DNA of 64,000 bases from Halolamina sp. CBA1230 (GTDB lineage Archaea > Halobacteriota > Halobacteria > Halobacteriales > Haloferacaceae). Position 1 is the stretch's first letter. Every line of letters begins with the position of its first letter. The stretch is taken from positions 682,001 through 746,000 of the forward strand of contig NZ_CP054587.1 of NCBI RefSeq assembly GCF_002025255.2, written 5' to 3'. The notes beneath the pieces were generated by a model that saw nothing but the letters and a program-made list of their open reading frames with translations, ran no database searches and was not told the origin of the DNA. The position numbers and the translations under genes are program-made. Below are positions 15,910 to 24,632 of the stretch, piece after piece.

Positions 15910-17166
15910 ATGGACGGAAACGACCGGCGGATCGTGGGGTTGGCCGGGACGGCCCACGCGCTGGTCCACACGTACGAACTCTCGGTGCCGATCCTGGTTG
16001 GGATCTGGCTCACCCAGTTCGCGACGACGGCCGCCGAGCTCGGGATCGTCGTCGCGGTCGGGATGGCGCTGTTCGGTATCGGCGCGCTACCGGGCGGGGT
16101 GCTGGCGGATCGCTACGGCTCGAAGAAGCTGATCGCGCTCTGTCTGGTGGGGATGGGCGGCTCGTTCCTCGTGCTCTCGGTCGCGCCGGGCGCGGCGGCG
16201 GACTCGATCGGTTCGCTGCCCGCGATCTCGACCAGTCCGGCGGTGATCGCCATCGCGGTCGCGCTGGTGCTGTGGGGCGCGGCGGCCAGCGTCTACCACC
16301 CGGCTGGGCTGGCGCTGATCAGCAAGGGCGTCTCGGAACGCGGCCGCGGGTTCGCGCTCCACGGGATGGCCGGCAACATCGGCATCGCCGCCGGCCCGCT
16401 GGCGACCACGATCATGCTCGCGTTCGTTCCGTGGGAGACGGTCGCGGCGGTGCTCGCGGTGCCGGCGTTCGTCGCCGCCGCAGCCACGCTGTTCGTCGAC
16501 GTGGACGAGTCGAGCCAGGACGAGGCCGGGAGCGACGAGGACGACACACCCGACTCGATCGCCGAATTCCTCGACGTCTCCGCGATGGTCGTCAAGAGTG
16601 CGTTCGCGTTCGTGTTCGTCGTCGTGATGATGAACGGGCTGTACTACCGCGGCGTGCTCACGTTCCTGCCCGAACTGCTCGCGGGGCTGGAGACGTTCCA
16701 ACCGATCGAGATCGCCGGCGAACCGCAGGAGCCCGCGAACTACGTCTACTCCGGGCTGCTCGCGGTGGGGATCGCCGGCCAGTACGTCGGCGGTCGGCTG
16801 ACCGACTACCTCTCGCCCGGGAAGGGGATCGCGTACGCCTTCGGCGCGCTCGCGGTGCTCGCGGTCGTGTTCCTCCCGCTGGCGTCGATGGGCGCGGCGC
16901 CGCTGCTGCTGGTCAGCGCGGTGCTCGGGTTCGCGCTGTTCATCGTCCAGCCGATCTACCAGGCCGCCGTCGCTGAGTACACCCCCGAGGCCGCACGCGG
17001 GCTCTCCTACGGCTACACCTACCTCGGCAACTTCGGCGTCGGCGCGCTCGGCGCGGGGCTGGCGGGCGCGATCCTGACGTACTCGAACCAGACGGTGCTG
17101 TTCCTCACCTTCGCGCTGCTGGCGGGGGTCGCCAGCGCCGTCGGCGTGCTGCTGATCCGGCGGTAG
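15910..17166 (+). CDS. MFS transporter
   Basis: Protein of 418 residues with about twelve membrane helices. The MFS signature between helices two and three is seen as GGVLADRYGSKKLIAL, with a counterpart GGRLTDYLSPGKGIAYAF in the second half. An acidic cytoplasmic linker (DVDESSQDEAGSDEDDTP) separates the halves. The first helices contain the unusual GTAHALVHTYELSVPILV, seen in MFS members of the fosmidomycin-resistance-like group (YfcJ/Fsr), so drug efflux is possible but not shown. ATG 15910 follows a GC-rich leader; an in-frame upstream extension is discarded because it overlaps the promoter of the divergent metE-like gene. Confidence 0.85.
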   Translation: MDGNDRRIVGLAGTAHALVHTYELSVPILVGIWLTQFATTAAELGIVVAVGMALFGIGALPGGVLADRYGSKKLIALCLVGMGGSFLVLSVAPGAAADSIGSLPAISTSPAVIAIAVALVLWGAAASVYHPAGLALISKGVSERGRGFALHGMAGNIGIAAGPLATTIMLAFVPWETVAAVLAVPAFVAAAATLFVDVDESSQDEAGSDEDDTPDSIAEFLDVSAMVVKSAFAFVFVVVMMNGLYYRGVLTFLPELLAGLETFQPIEIAGEPQEPANYVYSGLLAVGIAGQYVGGRLTDYLSPGKGIAYAFGALAVLAVVFLPLASMGAAPLLLVSAVLGFALFIVQPIYQAAVAEYTPEAARGLSYGYTYLGNFGVGALGAGLAGAILTYSNQTVLFLTFALLAGVASAVGVLLIRR

Positions 17167-17243
17167 TCGGCGGCGGAACGCTCGTTCCGCCGGGTGGCGG
17201 GAGCGATGGTTCCGGGTGGTGATTCGTGCTCGCCGAAAGCGGC

Positions 17244-17390
17244 TCAGGAGGGCGACTCGGTGGTGAGTTTGCTGACCGTCACGACGTATCGCCCCCCACA
17301 ATCGCACTTGAGGAGTCTGTTATCGTTCGACTCGCCGGAGTGGTTGATCGTTCCCCCGCAGTCGTCACACTCGATCGCTACCCTGGTCAT
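17244..17390 (-). CDS. Small zinc-ribbon protein (48 aa)
   Basis: Protein of 48 residues with Cys8-x2-Cys11 (ECDDCGG) and Cys29-x-Cys31 (LKCDCGG), spaced like the two knuckles of a zinc ribbon. A TATA-like TTTATTA lies around 17417-17424, about 30 bases before ATG 17390, which supports this short form over the longer open frame beginning at 17534. Small one- or two-knuckle zinc proteins are abundant in haloarchaea and mostly uncharacterised. It is isolated, convergent with the MFS gene. Confidence 0.65.
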   Translation of the reverse strand: MTRVAIECDDCGGTINHSGESNDNRLLKCDCGGRYVVTVSKLTTESPS

Positions 17391-17606
17391 GTTGGATAGA
17401 CAATACGATGGGCGAGGTAATAAACCCAACAGTAGAGTTGTCACGAGGCAGCAACTTCCGTGCGCGAACTGAATCGCGCTCACTCCGCGTCGACGACTAT
17501 GACGCTCTCCCCCGGACGCGAACACCGCGTCCACGACGCGCTGGACCGCGTTCGCCTCCCCGCGAATCTCACCAGATCACCGCCTCGACGCCGCTCCGCC
17601 GGGGTT

Positions 17607-17846
17607 ATGTTCGCCGACCGCGAGAAGGAGGGTGTGCAGACGACCGACAACGGCGTGTTCGGCAGGCTCCCCGAGCGCTACGCCCACGCGTACCTGGTGG
17701 TGGCCTTCTTCGTTCTCCCGGCAGTGGCAGTGGTGCTGAGCGGCGGCGGGGTCGATCGTCCGCCCGGCCCGATCGCGACGGCGCTGCTGATCGCGATCGT
17801 CGTCCACCACAGCCTGTTCCTCGTCGCGTCGGTGCTGCTGGATTAG
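17607..17846 (+). CDS. Small two-helix membrane protein
   Basis: Protein of 79 residues from ATG 17607, with two hydrophobic segments (about 26-43 and 54-76) and a conserved-looking IVVHHSLFLVASVLLD tail. The frame is open upstream to about 17460, but that part is rich in Arg/Pro codons and does not look coding. The stop TAG overlaps the stop of the convergent zinc-ribbon gene by three bases. I do not recognise the family. Confidence 0.5.
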   Translation: MFADREKEGVQTTDNGVFGRLPERYAHAYLVVAFFVLPAVAVVLSGGGVDRPPGPIATALLIAIVVHHSLFLVASVLLD

Positions 17847-18280
17847 GCGCCCAGCGGCGGCTCCCGGCCATCGGCGACGACGTAGGCGTCGTACACCGCG
17901 TACAGCCAGACTGCAGGGTAGAGCACGATCCCGACCAGCGCCAGCACCGAGAGCATCGCGACGAAACTGGCGACGACGATCACCGCCCCCTTCCCGGGCT
18001 CGCGGTTGTAGAACTGTCCCAACCCCGGGAGGATCGCGGAGTACACCGCAGCGACGAACGGGTTCTCGCCGTTCGTGAGGACGTCGATCAGGTCGTCGGC
18101 CGAGCTGTTCGGCGGCGACTGCTGGCGCACGCCACAGTTCGGACAGATCTCGGCGTTCTCGCTGATGGTCGTGCCACAGTCACGGCAGTACACCTGCCCC
18201 TCTCCGGGCGTCGATCCGTCGTCGCCGTCGCCGGTCGTCGGGTCGTCGGTGGAGGACTCCTCGCGGGGATCGTCGCTCAT
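17843..18280 (-). CDS. Zinc-ribbon membrane protein with TM2-like domain
   Basis: Protein of 145 residues. After an acidic, disordered start, a zinc ribbon is formed by Cys32-x2-Cys35 and Cys46-x2-Cys49 (YCRDCG and ICPNCG). Two or three hydrophobic helices follow, with AILPGLGQFYNREPGKGAVIV between them. This resembles the TM2/DUF5683-type module (a G-x-GQFY turn followed by a Gly/Lys-rich loop). Such proteins are common in archaea, with no defined function. ATG 18280 is preferred to the longer open frame. The gene is divergent from the MATE transporter at 18399. Confidence 0.75.
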   Translation of the reverse strand: MSDDPREESSTDDPTTGDGDDGSTPGEGQVYCRDCGTTISENAEICPNCGVRQQSPPNSSADDLIDVLTNGENPFVAAVYSAILPGLGQFYNREPGKGAVIVVASFVAMLSVLALVGIVLYPAVWLYAVYDAYVVADGREPPLGA

Positions 18281-18398
18281 ACCCGGTACTGTGAGCCGAG
18301 GGCGCGTAGCTCTTGTGGCGCGCGATATCGGGCCGAGTAGGGGCGACGTTGTCGGGATTGGTAAGCCTCTTCGCGGTTCGGGATGAACTCCGAGACGA

Positions 18399-19856
18399 GT
18401 GTCCCGCACCGCAGACGTCCTCCGACTCCCGATCCTCTACATCGGGCTCGCGCTCGCCCGGGTCGGCCTGATCGACCGCCAGCGCGCGGTCGAGACCGCC
18501 GACCTCGCGTGGCCGCGCATCGTCACGGGCGTCGCCCGGATGTCGAAGAACGCGGCCGACGTGGCGATGGTGGGCGCGGTGCTCGGCGCCGACGCGATCG
18601 CGGGCGTCGGCGTCGCCGGCCCGTTCTGGGGGCTCGCGTTCGCCATCGGCGGCGGCGTCGCGGGCGGGACGATCGCGCTGGTCTCCCAGCGCTACGGCGC
18701 GGAAGCCTACGACAAGCTCGGGCTGGCGGTCCGCTCCAGCACGCTCCTGGTGATCGTGGTTTCGCTGCCCGTGACGCTAACGTTCTGGCTGATCCCCGAG
18801 CAGTTGGTCCGGCTGATCAACAGCGATCCGACGCAGATCGACTACGCCGCGCGCTACCTGCAGGTCGTCGGGCTGGGCATCCCCTTCGCGGGGCTGAACC
18901 TCGTCGGCAGCCGCGTGCTCGTCGGCGCCGACGACGCCTACACCGCGATGCAGGTCCGGGCCGGCGGCGCGATCGTCAACATCGCGCTGAACGCGGTGTT
19001 CATCGTCGTCCTCGGCTGGGGCGTCGAGGGCGCGGCGCTGGGGACCGTGCTCTCGAACATCTTCGCCGTGAGCGCGTTCGCGGTCGGCCTCTCGCGGGGC
19101 GGCGCGCCCGGGTTCGGGAGCTTCCCCGTCGAGATCGACCCCGTCGGGACGTACGCCGACGGCGAGACGCTGCGGGATCTCGTGCGGATCGGCACCCCCG
19201 TCGGCGCGCGCAACCTCGTCTGGACCGCCGCGGAGTTCCCGATGCTGTTCTTCCTCGGGGGGTACCGCGACGGCACGCTCGCGGCGTTCGTCGTCGCCCG
19301 CCGCATCTGGGGGATCATGAACACGCCCGGCTGGGGGTTCGGCCTCGCGGCCTCCAGCCTCTCCGGGCAGGCGCTCGGCCAGGGGAAGGAGGCGCTCGCG
19401 GAGGCGTACGGCCGGGACATCATCCGGTTCTCGACCGCGACGTACGCCATCTCGGCGGTGCTGACCGCGATCTTCGCCCGCCCGCTGGTGAACGTCTTCA
19501 TCAACAGCGACTCCCCGCCAGCGACGGAGCCGATCGCGGTGGGGCTGCTGTACGCGGCCTGTGTCGCGATGCTGTTCCGCGGGATCTCCGGCGCCTCGAT
19601 CGGCCCGCTCGACGCCAGCGGCGACACCCGCGTGCCGTTCCTGAGCCAGTTCCTCGGGATGTTCTGCTGTTCGATCCCGCTGGTGTACCTCGGCTCCGTG
19701 ACCGCGCTGAGCATCTGGGCGGTGTACCTCGCCTTCCTCGCGGAGACGGTCGTCCCCGCGGCGATCAACTACTGGCGGTTCGACAGCGGGGAGTGGAAGG
19801 CGATCAGCCGCGACATCCGGCCCGAACAGGAGGATCCGACGGCCGCGGTGGACTAA
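18399..19856 (+). CDS. MATE family efflux transporter
   Basis: Protein of 485 residues with about twelve helices in two six-helix halves, matching the MatE/NorM fold. Typical segments are VARMSKNAADVAMVGAVLGADAIAGVGVA near the start, GGGVAGGTIALVSQRYGAEAYDKLG, and in the second half PGWGFGLAASSLSGQALGQGKEALAEAYG. MATE proteins export cationic drugs or metabolites using a Na+ or H+ gradient. The GTG at 18399 is the start; the overlapping ATG at 18383 is in a different frame. It is followed after 42 bases by the lipase-maturation-factor gene, which may be in the same transcript. Confidence 0.88.
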   Translation: MSRTADVLRLPILYIGLALARVGLIDRQRAVETADLAWPRIVTGVARMSKNAADVAMVGAVLGADAIAGVGVAGPFWGLAFAIGGGVAGGTIALVSQRYGAEAYDKLGLAVRSSTLLVIVVSLPVTLTFWLIPEQLVRLINSDPTQIDYAARYLQVVGLGIPFAGLNLVGSRVLVGADDAYTAMQVRAGGAIVNIALNAVFIVVLGWGVEGAALGTVLSNIFAVSAFAVGLSRGGAPGFGSFPVEIDPVGTYADGETLRDLVRIGTPVGARNLVWTAAEFPMLFFLGGYRDGTLAAFVVARRIWGIMNTPGWGFGLAASSLSGQALGQGKEALAEAYGRDIIRFSTATYAISAVLTAIFARPLVNVFINSDSPPATEPIAVGLLYAACVAMLFRGISGASIGPLDASGDTRVPFLSQFLGMFCCSIPLVYLGSVTALSIWAVYLAFLAETVVPAAINYWRFDSGEWKAISRDIRPEQEDPTAAVD

Positions 19857-19898
19857 CCGCCGTCAGCGGTTTCCCACTGAGGGTCGAACCCTGCCCCC

Positions 19899-21440
19899 GT
19901 GCTGGCGCTCGAGATTGCACTGCCCGACTTCCTCCAAACGCTCCTCTCGCCGTGGGGGGACCACAGCTACTGGGCCGCGCGCTGGCTGCTCGGCCGCGGC
20001 CTCGCATTCGTCTACCTGATCGCCTTTGTCGTCGCCGCCAGACAGTTCCGCCCGCTCGCGGGCGAGAACGGCCTGCTCCCGCTCTCTGACGCGACGGAGT
20101 ACTGGTCGTTTCGGGAGAAACCGAGCATCTTCCACTGGTTCGACTCGGACCGCGCCATCGGGATCGCCGCGTGGACCGGCGTCGGCCTCTCGGCACTCGC
20201 GCTGTTGGGGCTGCCCTCGTTGCTCGGGACGATCCCGAGAACCCTCGTCTGGCTCACGCTCTGGGGGCTCTACCAGTCCTTCGTCAACCTCGGGCAGGAT
20301 TTCTACGGGTTCGGCTGGGAGTCGATGCTGCTGGAGGCGGGCTTCCTCGCGGTCTTCCTCGGCGGCGGGGGGATGGCGGCGCCGGCGGTCGTGATCTGGC
20401 TGTTCCGCTGGCTCCTCTTCCGCAACATGCTCGGCGCGGGCCTGATCAAGATCCGTGGCGACGACTGCTGGCGCGACCTGACGGCGATGGAGTACCACTA
20501 CGAGACCCAGCCGATGCCCAACCCCCTCTCGTGGTTCGCCCACCACCTGCCGCGGTGGATGCACAAAGCCGCCGTTCTGACCAACCACGTCGTCGAACTG
20601 CTGATCCCGTTCCTCTACTTCGCCCCCCAGCCGTTCGCGGCGATCGCCGGACTGGTCACGATCGGTTTCCAGCTCTGGCTGATGCTCACGGGGAACTTCT
20701 CGTGGCTGAACCTCCTCACGGCCGTGCTGGCGTTCTCGACGTTCACCGACGCGCAGGCGCGGGCCGTCCTCGACGGCGTGGTCGGCGGCGCGCTCACGGT
20801 TCCGGCAGGCGCGCCCATGCCCGGCTGGCACCTCGTACTCGTCGCCCTGCTTTCGGGGCTGGTGCTCCTGCTCTCCGTCCGGCCGACCGCGAACATGCTC
20901 TCCTCGGATCAGGTCATGAACACGGGGTACGACCCGCTACATCTGGTCAACAGCTACGGCGCGTTCGGTTCGATCACGAAGGATCGCCTCGAACTCGTGA
21001 TCGAGGGGACGAACGAGGCGGGCCCGGACGCCGACTGGAAAGCCTACGAGTTCTACGGCAAGCCGGACGACCCGAGCGAGCGCCCGCCGCAGGTCGCGCC
21101 GTACCACCACAGACTCGGCTGGCATCTCTGGTTCGCCGCGATGACCTCGGTTCGCCAACACCCGTGGGTGATCCATCTCGTCGCGAAACTGCTGCGCGGC
21201 GACGAGGGAACACTGTCGCTCGTCGAGTCGTCGCCGTTCCCCGACGACGACCCGCCGGAGCGGGTCAAGGTCGTTCACTACCGCTACCGGTTCACCACAC
21301 CCGAGGAGCGTGCGGAGACGGGCGACTGGTGGGAACGCGAGCGGCTGGGCGAGTACTACGGCCCAGTCTCGCTGGACGACTTCGAACTGCGGCACACCCT
21401 CCGACGGCGCGGATGGGCGGCGGACCGTGAGAACGCTTAA
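19899..21440 (+). CDS. Lipase maturation factor (LMF) family membrane protein
   Basis: Protein of 513 residues. The N-terminal two thirds has about eight membrane helices. The family signatures are FVNLGQDFYGFGWESMLLEAGFLA, then MLGAGLIKIRGDDCWRDLTAMEYHYETQPMPNPLSWFAHHLP (in parts, about residues 170-215), then a late soluble part with YEFYGKPDDPSERPPQVAPYHHRLGWHLWFAA. Animal LMF1 acts in the endoplasmic reticulum to mature lipoprotein lipase. Prokaryotic relatives exist but have no known substrate. The start is GTG 19899, 42 bases after the MATE gene. A role in folding or redox maturation of exported hydrolases is possible but not shown. Confidence 0.85.
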   Translation: MLALEIALPDFLQTLLSPWGDHSYWAARWLLGRGLAFVYLIAFVVAARQFRPLAGENGLLPLSDATEYWSFREKPSIFHWFDSDRAIGIAAWTGVGLSALALLGLPSLLGTIPRTLVWLTLWGLYQSFVNLGQDFYGFGWESMLLEAGFLAVFLGGGGMAAPAVVIWLFRWLLFRNMLGAGLIKIRGDDCWRDLTAMEYHYETQPMPNPLSWFAHHLPRWMHKAAVLTNHVVELLIPFLYFAPQPFAAIAGLVTIGFQLWLMLTGNFSWLNLLTAVLAFSTFTDAQARAVLDGVVGGALTVPAGAPMPGWHLVLVALLSGLVLLLSVRPTANMLSSDQVMNTGYDPLHLVNSYGAFGSITKDRLELVIEGTNEAGPDADWKAYEFYGKPDDPSERPPQVAPYHHRLGWHLWFAAMTSVRQHPWVIHLVAKLLRGDEGTLSLVESSPFPDDDPPERVKVVHYRYRFTTPEERAETGDWWERERLGEYYGPVSLDDFELRHTLRRRGWAADRENA

Positions 21441-21464
21441 CTCCGAGCCACCCTCCGCGCCGGT

Positions 21465-23024
21465 ATGTCCGAACTCCTATTGCGCGGCGGCACCGTCCAC
21501 ACGCTCGACGACGACCGACGGGTCGCCGAGGCGGTGCTGTTCCGCGACGGGGCGGTCGCCACGGTCGGCGACACGGGAACGGTCGAGGCCGCCGCGACCG
21601 ACGCCGAACGGATCGACCTCGACGGCCGAACGGTGCTCCCGGGGTTCAACGACGCCCACACGCACGTCTTCTCGGTCGGGATCGGCCTGCTCGAAACCGA
21701 CCTCTCGACGGCCGACGACCGCGAGGAAGCGCTCGACCTGCTCGCGGAGAACGCCGAGTCCACCCCCGCAGGCGAGTGGGTGCTCGGCTTCCAGTACGAC
21801 GAGAGCACCTGGCCCGCGGGCGGGCGCGACTACCTCACGAAGGCCGAACTCGATTCGGTCTCGGAGGATCACCCGATCGTCGCGGTTCGCGTCGACGGCC
21901 ACTCCGCGACGCTCAACGGCCGAGCACTCGAGGAAGTCGACTTCTCCGGCGTCGAGCACGACGTACGAACCGAGAACGGCGAGCCGACGGGCCGGGTCGT
22001 CGAGGACGCCACCGGCCGCGTCCGGGCGGCCTCCTACCCCGGCGTGCCGAAGGCGCGCGACGCACTCGACGCCGCGATCGACCACTACCACGAACTCGGC
22101 GTCACGTCGATCCAGACCGTCGCGGGCCTCACGCGGGTGCGCGACCACGGCTACGTCCAGCAGGAGGCGCTGTTCGCCCACTGGCGCGACGATGACCTCG
22201 ATCTACGGACGACGTTCTACGTCCCGCAGTGGCAGGCCGAATCGCTCTCGGATCTCGAGTTCGCCTCGGGATTCGGCGACGACTGGCTCCGCCTCGGCGG
22301 ACTGAAAACGTTCTCGGACGGGTCGATCGGTTCCGAGACCGCCAAAACCCACCGTGAGTACGCCGGCGGCGGCCGCGGCGAGATGGTGAACGACCGCGAA
22401 CAGCTCCGGGAGTGGTTCGCCCGCGCCGCGCGCACGAACCAGCAGATCGCGACCCACGCCATCGGCGGCGAGGCCATCGACGTCGTGATCGACGAGTACG
22501 AGCGCGCGCTGGCTGAGTACGACGACGACTTCGACCCGCGCCTCCGGATCGAACACGTCGAGCTCGCGACCGACGAGGCGATCGAGCGCATGGCCGACGC
22601 CGACGTCGTGGCGTCGATGCAGCCCAACTTCCTCCAGTGGAACGGCGACGACGGCCTCTACGAGAACCGCCTCGGGAGCGACGTTCGGTCCGAGAACAAC
22701 CGCTACCGCGACGTGCTCGACGCCGGCGTGTCGCTGGCCTTTGGCAGCGACAAGATGCCGCCCGGCCCGCTGTACGGGATGAGCTTCGCCGTCGACTCCC
22801 CCTACGAGAGCCAACGCCTCACGGTCGACGAGGCGCTGGCGGCGTACACCCGCGGCGCGGCGTACGCGGAGTTCCAGGAAGGGGAGAAGGGCGTCCTCGA
22901 ACCGGGCCGCTTCGGCGACGCGGTCGTGCTCGACGCTGACCCCTACGAGAACCCGGAATCGTTCGACGAGATCGACGTCGAACTCACGGTGCTCGACGGC
23001 GACGTGGTGTACGACGGGCGATGA
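21465..23024 (+). CDS. Amidohydrolase family protein (YtcJ-like)
   Basis: Protein of 519 residues with the amidohydrolase composite: an N-terminal beta-sandwich, a barrel with metal ligands in GFNDAHTHVFSVG (His-x-His), HAIGG, RIEHVEL and the late Asp in FGSDKMPPGPL, and a C-terminal return to the sandwich (YTRGAAYAEFQEGEKGVLEPG). This is the YtcJ/AtzF-like group that hydrolyses amides or cyclic ureides; the substrate is unknown. It starts 24 bases after the LMF gene and ends in an ATGA overlap with the cyclase-family gene, so it may act in sequence with that hydrolase, for example on a formamide-type intermediate. Confidence 0.88.
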   Translation: MSELLLRGGTVHTLDDDRRVAEAVLFRDGAVATVGDTGTVEAAATDAERIDLDGRTVLPGFNDAHTHVFSVGIGLLETDLSTADDREEALDLLAENAESTPAGEWVLGFQYDESTWPAGGRDYLTKAELDSVSEDHPIVAVRVDGHSATLNGRALEEVDFSGVEHDVRTENGEPTGRVVEDATGRVRAASYPGVPKARDALDAAIDHYHELGVTSIQTVAGLTRVRDHGYVQQEALFAHWRDDDLDLRTTFYVPQWQAESLSDLEFASGFGDDWLRLGGLKTFSDGSIGSETAKTHREYAGGGRGEMVNDREQLREWFARAARTNQQIATHAIGGEAIDVVIDEYERALAEYDDDFDPRLRIEHVELATDEAIERMADADVVASMQPNFLQWNGDDGLYENRLGSDVRSENNRYRDVLDAGVSLAFGSDKMPPGPLYGMSFAVDSPYESQRLTVDEALAAYTRGAAYAEFQEGEKGVLEPGRFGDAVVLDADPYENPESFDEIDVELTVLDGDVVYDGR

Positions 23025-23689
23025 CGATGCAGGATCTCACCCACCCCATCGAGTCGGGGATGCCCGTCTACCCCGGCGACCCCGCGGTCAGCGTCGCGGC
23101 CGCCGACACGTTCGCGGCCGACGGCTGCCGGGTGAGCGAACTGGCCTGCGGCAGCCACGCCGGCACGCACGTCGACGCCCCCGCTCACACTGAGGAACAC
23201 GGCGACACGCTCGATTCCTACCCCGTCTCGGCGTTCGTCCGCGACGCCGTCGTCGTCGACTGCACCGACCTCGGCGCCCGGGAGCCGATCCCCGCCGAGC
23301 GCGTGCCGGGTTCCGAGACCGCCCCGAGAGCGGACTGCACAGTGTTCCGGACCGACTGGGATCGCCACTGGGGGCGCGACCGCTACCGCAACCACCCGTA
23401 CCTCTCTGTCGCCGCCGCGGAGCGCTGTGCGGAACGGGGGCTCGCGGTCGGTATCGACGCGTTCAGCCCCGATCCGACGCCGCCCGCGGAGGGGGAGATG
23501 GAGCTCGGCGACCGCGCCCCGTTCGGTGCCCACCACGCGCTGCTCGGCGCGGGCGTGCTCGTGTTCGAGAACCTGACGAACCTCGAGGCGTTACCTGAAC
23601 GCTTCGAACTCCGGGCCCAGCCGATCGCGCTGGGCGGCGACGGCGCCCCCGTCCGGGCGGTGGCCGTCGCCGGAGAAGAGCGAGGGTAG
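23021..23689 (+). CDS. Cyclase family protein (arylformamidase-like hydrolase)
   Basis: Protein of 222 residues with the metal-binding motif SHAGTHVDAPAH (His-x-Gly-Thr-His-x-Asp-x-Pro-x-His) that defines the cyclase / kynurenine formamidase family. Other landmarks are DLTHPIESGMPVYPGDP at the start and FENLTNLEALP near the end. Members hydrolyse N-formylkynurenine, isatin or cyclic imides. ATG 23021 overlaps the stop of the amidohydrolase gene; a second ATG lies two codons later. Co-occurrence with an amidohydrolase suggests a short degradative route, but no kynurenine pathway genes are visible here. Confidence 0.88.
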   Translation: MTMQDLTHPIESGMPVYPGDPAVSVAAADTFAADGCRVSELACGSHAGTHVDAPAHTEEHGDTLDSYPVSAFVRDAVVVDCTDLGAREPIPAERVPGSETAPRADCTVFRTDWDRHWGRDRYRNHPYLSVAAAERCAERGLAVGIDAFSPDPTPPAEGEMELGDRAPFGAHHALLGAGVLVFENLTNLEALPERFELRAQPIALGGDGAPVRAVAVAGEERG

Positions 23690-23742
23690 CACGGGACGAA
23701 ACCGAGCGAAAGCGGTTTTGCCGTCGCCGTCGACCATCGAGC

Positions 23743-24576
23743 ATGGACCGACGCGAGTACCTCGCTGCGCTCGGGACGGCGTCGACGGTCGCCGTCGCGG
23801 GCTGTTCCTCCGGCGGGGGGTCGTCGGGCGGCGACGCGCCGTTCGAACACCCCGGCACGATCGACGAGACGATGGTCGCCAACGGCGACTACCCCGACGA
23901 CGACGATCCGGCCGACGGGCTCCCCCCGGAGTTCCAGAACCCGCCCGAATCACCCGGGGTCGACCCCGACGCGCTGGAGACGATCTCGGTCAACGACGAG
24001 ACGGTGCAGCTGCTCCCGATCGAGGACGCGCGGGCGTGGTTCCTGCGTTCGGAGGCTCGGTTCGTCGACGCGCGGGGGCTCGACCAGTACACGCGATCGC
24101 ACCTCTACGGCAGCGTGCTCTCGCCCGCACAGCAGGGCTCGACCGGCGGCGGCATCGAGGGCTGGCCGACCGACGGGCGGATCGTCGCCTACTGTGGCTG
24201 CCCGCACCACCTCTCCTCGCTCCGCGCTGCTGGCCTCCAGAAGGCCGGCTACGAGAGCGTGTACGTCATCGACGAGGGGTTCCGCGAGTGGTCCGACCAG
24301 GGCTACCCGATGGCCGGGACGGCGTTCGGCGAGGGCGACGACGCGGAGCTCTCGGAGTGGCGCATCGACGGCGAGATCGCCGCCGACTACGCCGGCGAGT
24401 ACGCGTGGGCGACGGTCGGCCGACAGTACGAGGCCGCGCCGATCGGCGACGACGGGCGCTTCTCGCTCCACCTGTACTTCGCGGGCGTCGACGCCGACAC
24501 CGACGTGCGCGTCTCGACGCCGGCGTTCACCCGCACGCGGCCGCTGGGCGAGGTCGGCGAGGGGCCACTCCGCTGA
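23743..24576 (+). CDS. Tat-exported rhodanese-domain lipoprotein
   Basis: Protein of 277 residues. The N-terminus MDRREYLAALGTASTVAVAGC carries a twin-arginine motif and lipobox, followed by a Gly/Ser spacer. Residues about 85-195 form a rhodanese fold (RFVDARGLDQYTRSHLYGSVL, IVAYCGCPHHLSSLRAAGL, GYESVYVIDEGFREWSDQGYPM) with the active-site Cys in YCGCPHH. Asp after Val in VDARG is typical. The last 80 residues add a beta-rich domain of unknown type. It is predicted to act outside the membrane in sulfur transfer or thiol chemistry; the acceptor is unknown. It is a single gene with its own short leader. Confidence 0.85.
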   Translation: MDRREYLAALGTASTVAVAGCSSGGGSSGGDAPFEHPGTIDETMVANGDYPDDDDPADGLPPEFQNPPESPGVDPDALETISVNDETVQLLPIEDARAWFLRSEARFVDARGLDQYTRSHLYGSVLSPAQQGSTGGGIEGWPTDGRIVAYCGCPHHLSSLRAAGLQKAGYESVYVIDEGFREWSDQGYPMAGTAFGEGDDAELSEWRIDGEIAADYAGEYAWATVGRQYEAAPIGDDGRFSLHLYFAGVDADTDVRVSTPAFTRTRPLGEVGEGPLR

Positions 24577-24632
24577 GGGCGGCAGAATCGACGCAGAACG
24601 CGACTCCGCTGTTTTCGAACGCTTCTGACTGT

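Noticed and set aside
16087-17307. 406-codon minus-strand open frame over the MFS gene
   Set aside because: Its composition is that of a shadow frame, and the plus strand encodes a clear twelve-helix MFS transporter.
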